Notes under the pieces: model-generated | What the model was told of the DNA's origin: nothing | Database searches by the model: none | What the model saw: only the letters and a program-made list of their open reading frames with translations | NCBI GenBank assembly: GCA_030040235.1 | Contig: JASHUC010000433.1 | Span: 1-6,565, forward strand | Length of the DNA: 6,565 nucleotides | Reading direction: 5' to 3' | Source of the DNA: Gammaproteobacteria bacterium | Lineage (GTDB): Bacteria; Pseudomonadota; Gammaproteobacteria; Steroidobacterales; Steroidobacteraceae | Program-made: the position numbers and the translations under genes | Shown: positions 5,560-6,565 of the stretch, piece by piece | Layout: every line of letters begins with the position of its first letter | Position numbering within the stretch: position 1 is the first letter of the stretch

Positions 5560-6565
5560 TCAGATGGCCTCCGGCTGGGCGCCGTCCGCCTCGCGGGTCA
5601 GGTAGCGTTCGTTGACTCGTGGGCGGCGCAGCTTGTCGAGATAGAGATAGACCACGGGGGTCGTGAAGAGGGTGAGCAGCTGGCTCACGAGCAGGCCGGC
5701 GACGATCGAGACGCCGAGCGGCTGGCGCAGCTCCGCACCCTCGCCGAACCCGATCGCGAGCGGCAGGGCCCCGAGCGCGGCGGCGAACGTCGTCATCAGA
5801 ATGGGACGGAAGCGCAGCATGCAGGCCTCGTGAATGGCGTCGCGGGCGGAGAGGCCGCGCGCGCGCTCGCCATCGAGCGCAAAGTCGATGATGAGGATCG
5901 CGTTCTTCTTGACGATGCCGATCAGGAGGATGAGCCCGATGAGGGCGATGATTGAGAACTCCATGCGGAACACGAGGAGCGCAAGCACCGCGCCGGCCGT
6001 GGCGGAGGGCAGCGTGGAGAGGACCGTCAGCGGATGCACGTAGCTTTCGTAGAGGATCCCGAGCACGATGTAGATGGTGAACAGCGCCGCGAGAATCAGC
6101 ACGGGCTCATCGCCCACCGAGGTCTGGAAGGTTCTGGCCGTACCCTGGAAGCTCCCGTGGACGCTCGTCGGCATGTGGATCGCGTTCTCCGCATCGGCAA
6201 AGGCGGCCCCCGCATCGCTCAGGGCATAACCGGGGGCGAGGTTGAATGCGATGGTGGTGGCGAGCGAGGTGTTCTGGTGGTTCACGGAAACCGGCGCCGA
6301 GGATGTCCTGAACCTGGCGATGGCGGCGAGCGGAACCATCGTGTCGGCCGAGGTACTGATCGCGTTGCCGGTCGAGGCGTTTCGTACCTCGATGAGGGGC
6401 GCGGCGGGTGGTGTGCCGCACGTGCTGCCGTTGAGAGTCGGCGGCGCCTCGGTCACGTAGCTCGTGACATTGCCGAGACTCGTGGTCATGGTCGTCGGCG
6501 CCTTGGTGCTTTCGGTCGTCGCAGCCGTGGTGCTCGTGCCGTAGGCGTTGCTGCTCGGGACGCTG
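5560..6565 (-). CDS. RND multidrug efflux permease, MdtB/MdtC-like, C-terminal third
   Basis: This is the proton-driven inner-membrane pump of a tripartite efflux system. It is cut by the right edge: 334 residues are visible of a protein usually 1030-1050 long. The first ~76 visible residues belong to the periplasmic porter region and are unusually rich in Ser, Thr and Ala (16 of the first 29 are Ser or Thr). Then VPLAAIARF (77-85) and NHQ (95-97) rejoin the common MdtB/C pattern. From about residue 154 the last five membrane helices follow, with family blocks ILYESYVHPLTVLSTLPSA, LIGIVKKNAILIIDFA, ACMLRFRPILMTT and SQLLTLFTTPVVYLYLD. An internal ATG at 6489 is not the start, since the family homology continues upstream of the visible part. 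The periplasmic adaptor gene should lie further right. The drug or metabolite exported is unknown. Confidence 0.93.
   Translation of the reverse strand, partial: SVPSSNAYGTSTTAATTESTKAPTTMTTSLGNVTSYVTEAPPTLNGSTCGTPPAAPLIEVRNASTGNAISTSADTMVPLAAIARFRTSSAPVSVNHQNTSLATTIAFNLAPGYALSDAGAAFADAENAIHMPTSVHGSFQGTARTFQTSVGDEPVLILAALFTIYIVLGILYESYVHPLTVLSTLPSATAGAVLALLVFRMEFSIIALIGLILLIGIVKKNAILIIDFALDGERARGLSARDAIHEACMLRFRPILMTTFAAALGALPLAIGFGEGAELRQPLGVSIVAGLLVSQLLTLFTTPVVYLYLDKLRRPRVNERYLTREADGAQPEAI
5568..5572 (-). promoter_or_regulatory. Ribosome binding site of the outer-membrane factor (GGAGG)
   Basis: GGAGG on the minus strand lies within the last codons of the RND permease, 10 nt before GTG 5557 and 19 nt before ATG 5548. 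The spacing favours GTG. Confidence 0.6.

Noticed and set aside
6487..6489. ATG as start of the RND gene
   Set aside because: It would give only the last third of an RND permease; the frame is open to the window edge, so it is an internal methionine.
1..6565. CRISPR arrays, tRNA or rRNA genes, IS inverted repeats
   Set aside because: No regularly spaced repeats, tRNA-like cloverleaf or rRNA-like sequence was seen by eye; the only mobile-element signal is the intron end.

Overview
The window is GC-rich bacterial DNA, densely packed with genes. YadG/YadH-like and MdtB/MdtC-like proteins, a NodT-type outer-membrane lipoprotein and a proteobacterial-looking group II intron point to a Gram-negative host. 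I favour a Pseudomonadota member (gamma- or betaproteobacterial type). The MurJ variant also recalls Acidobacteriota-like forms, so the phylum is not certain.

Left edge (1-216): the 3' end of a group II intron. It contains the last ~57 codons of an intron-encoded reverse transcriptase/maturase, a domain V-like hairpin, a 3-nt linker and a domain VI hairpin with a bulged adenosine 7 nt from a predicted 3' splice site at 194/195. Only about 22 nt of 3' exon separate the intron from the next gene.

217-1881 (+): murJ, the lipid II flippase, starting at TTG with an unusual Ala/Ser/Pro-rich N-terminal extension. It converges on the minus-strand genes with only 9 bp between stop codons.

6565-1891 (-), read right to left: the C-terminal third of an MdtB/MdtC-type RND efflux permease; a NodT/OprM-type outer-membrane factor starting 2 nt after it; a small AhpD-like/carboxymuconolactone decarboxylase-family protein 16 nt further on; then, after a ~100-bp palindrome-rich gap with a possible promoter, a yadG-yadH-type ABC exporter whose ATPase and permease genes overlap at TTGA.

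The RND permease and outer-membrane factor would form two parts of a tripartite envelope-spanning pump; the periplasmic adaptor is presumably encoded beyond the right edge. The ABC pair makes one inner-membrane exporter. The AhpD-like protein may be co-transcribed with the pump, but a functional link is only inferred. The ordinary part is an envelope export and cell-wall cluster. The most notable item is the group II intron end abutting murJ, whose maturase frame reads through the catalytic RNA domains.
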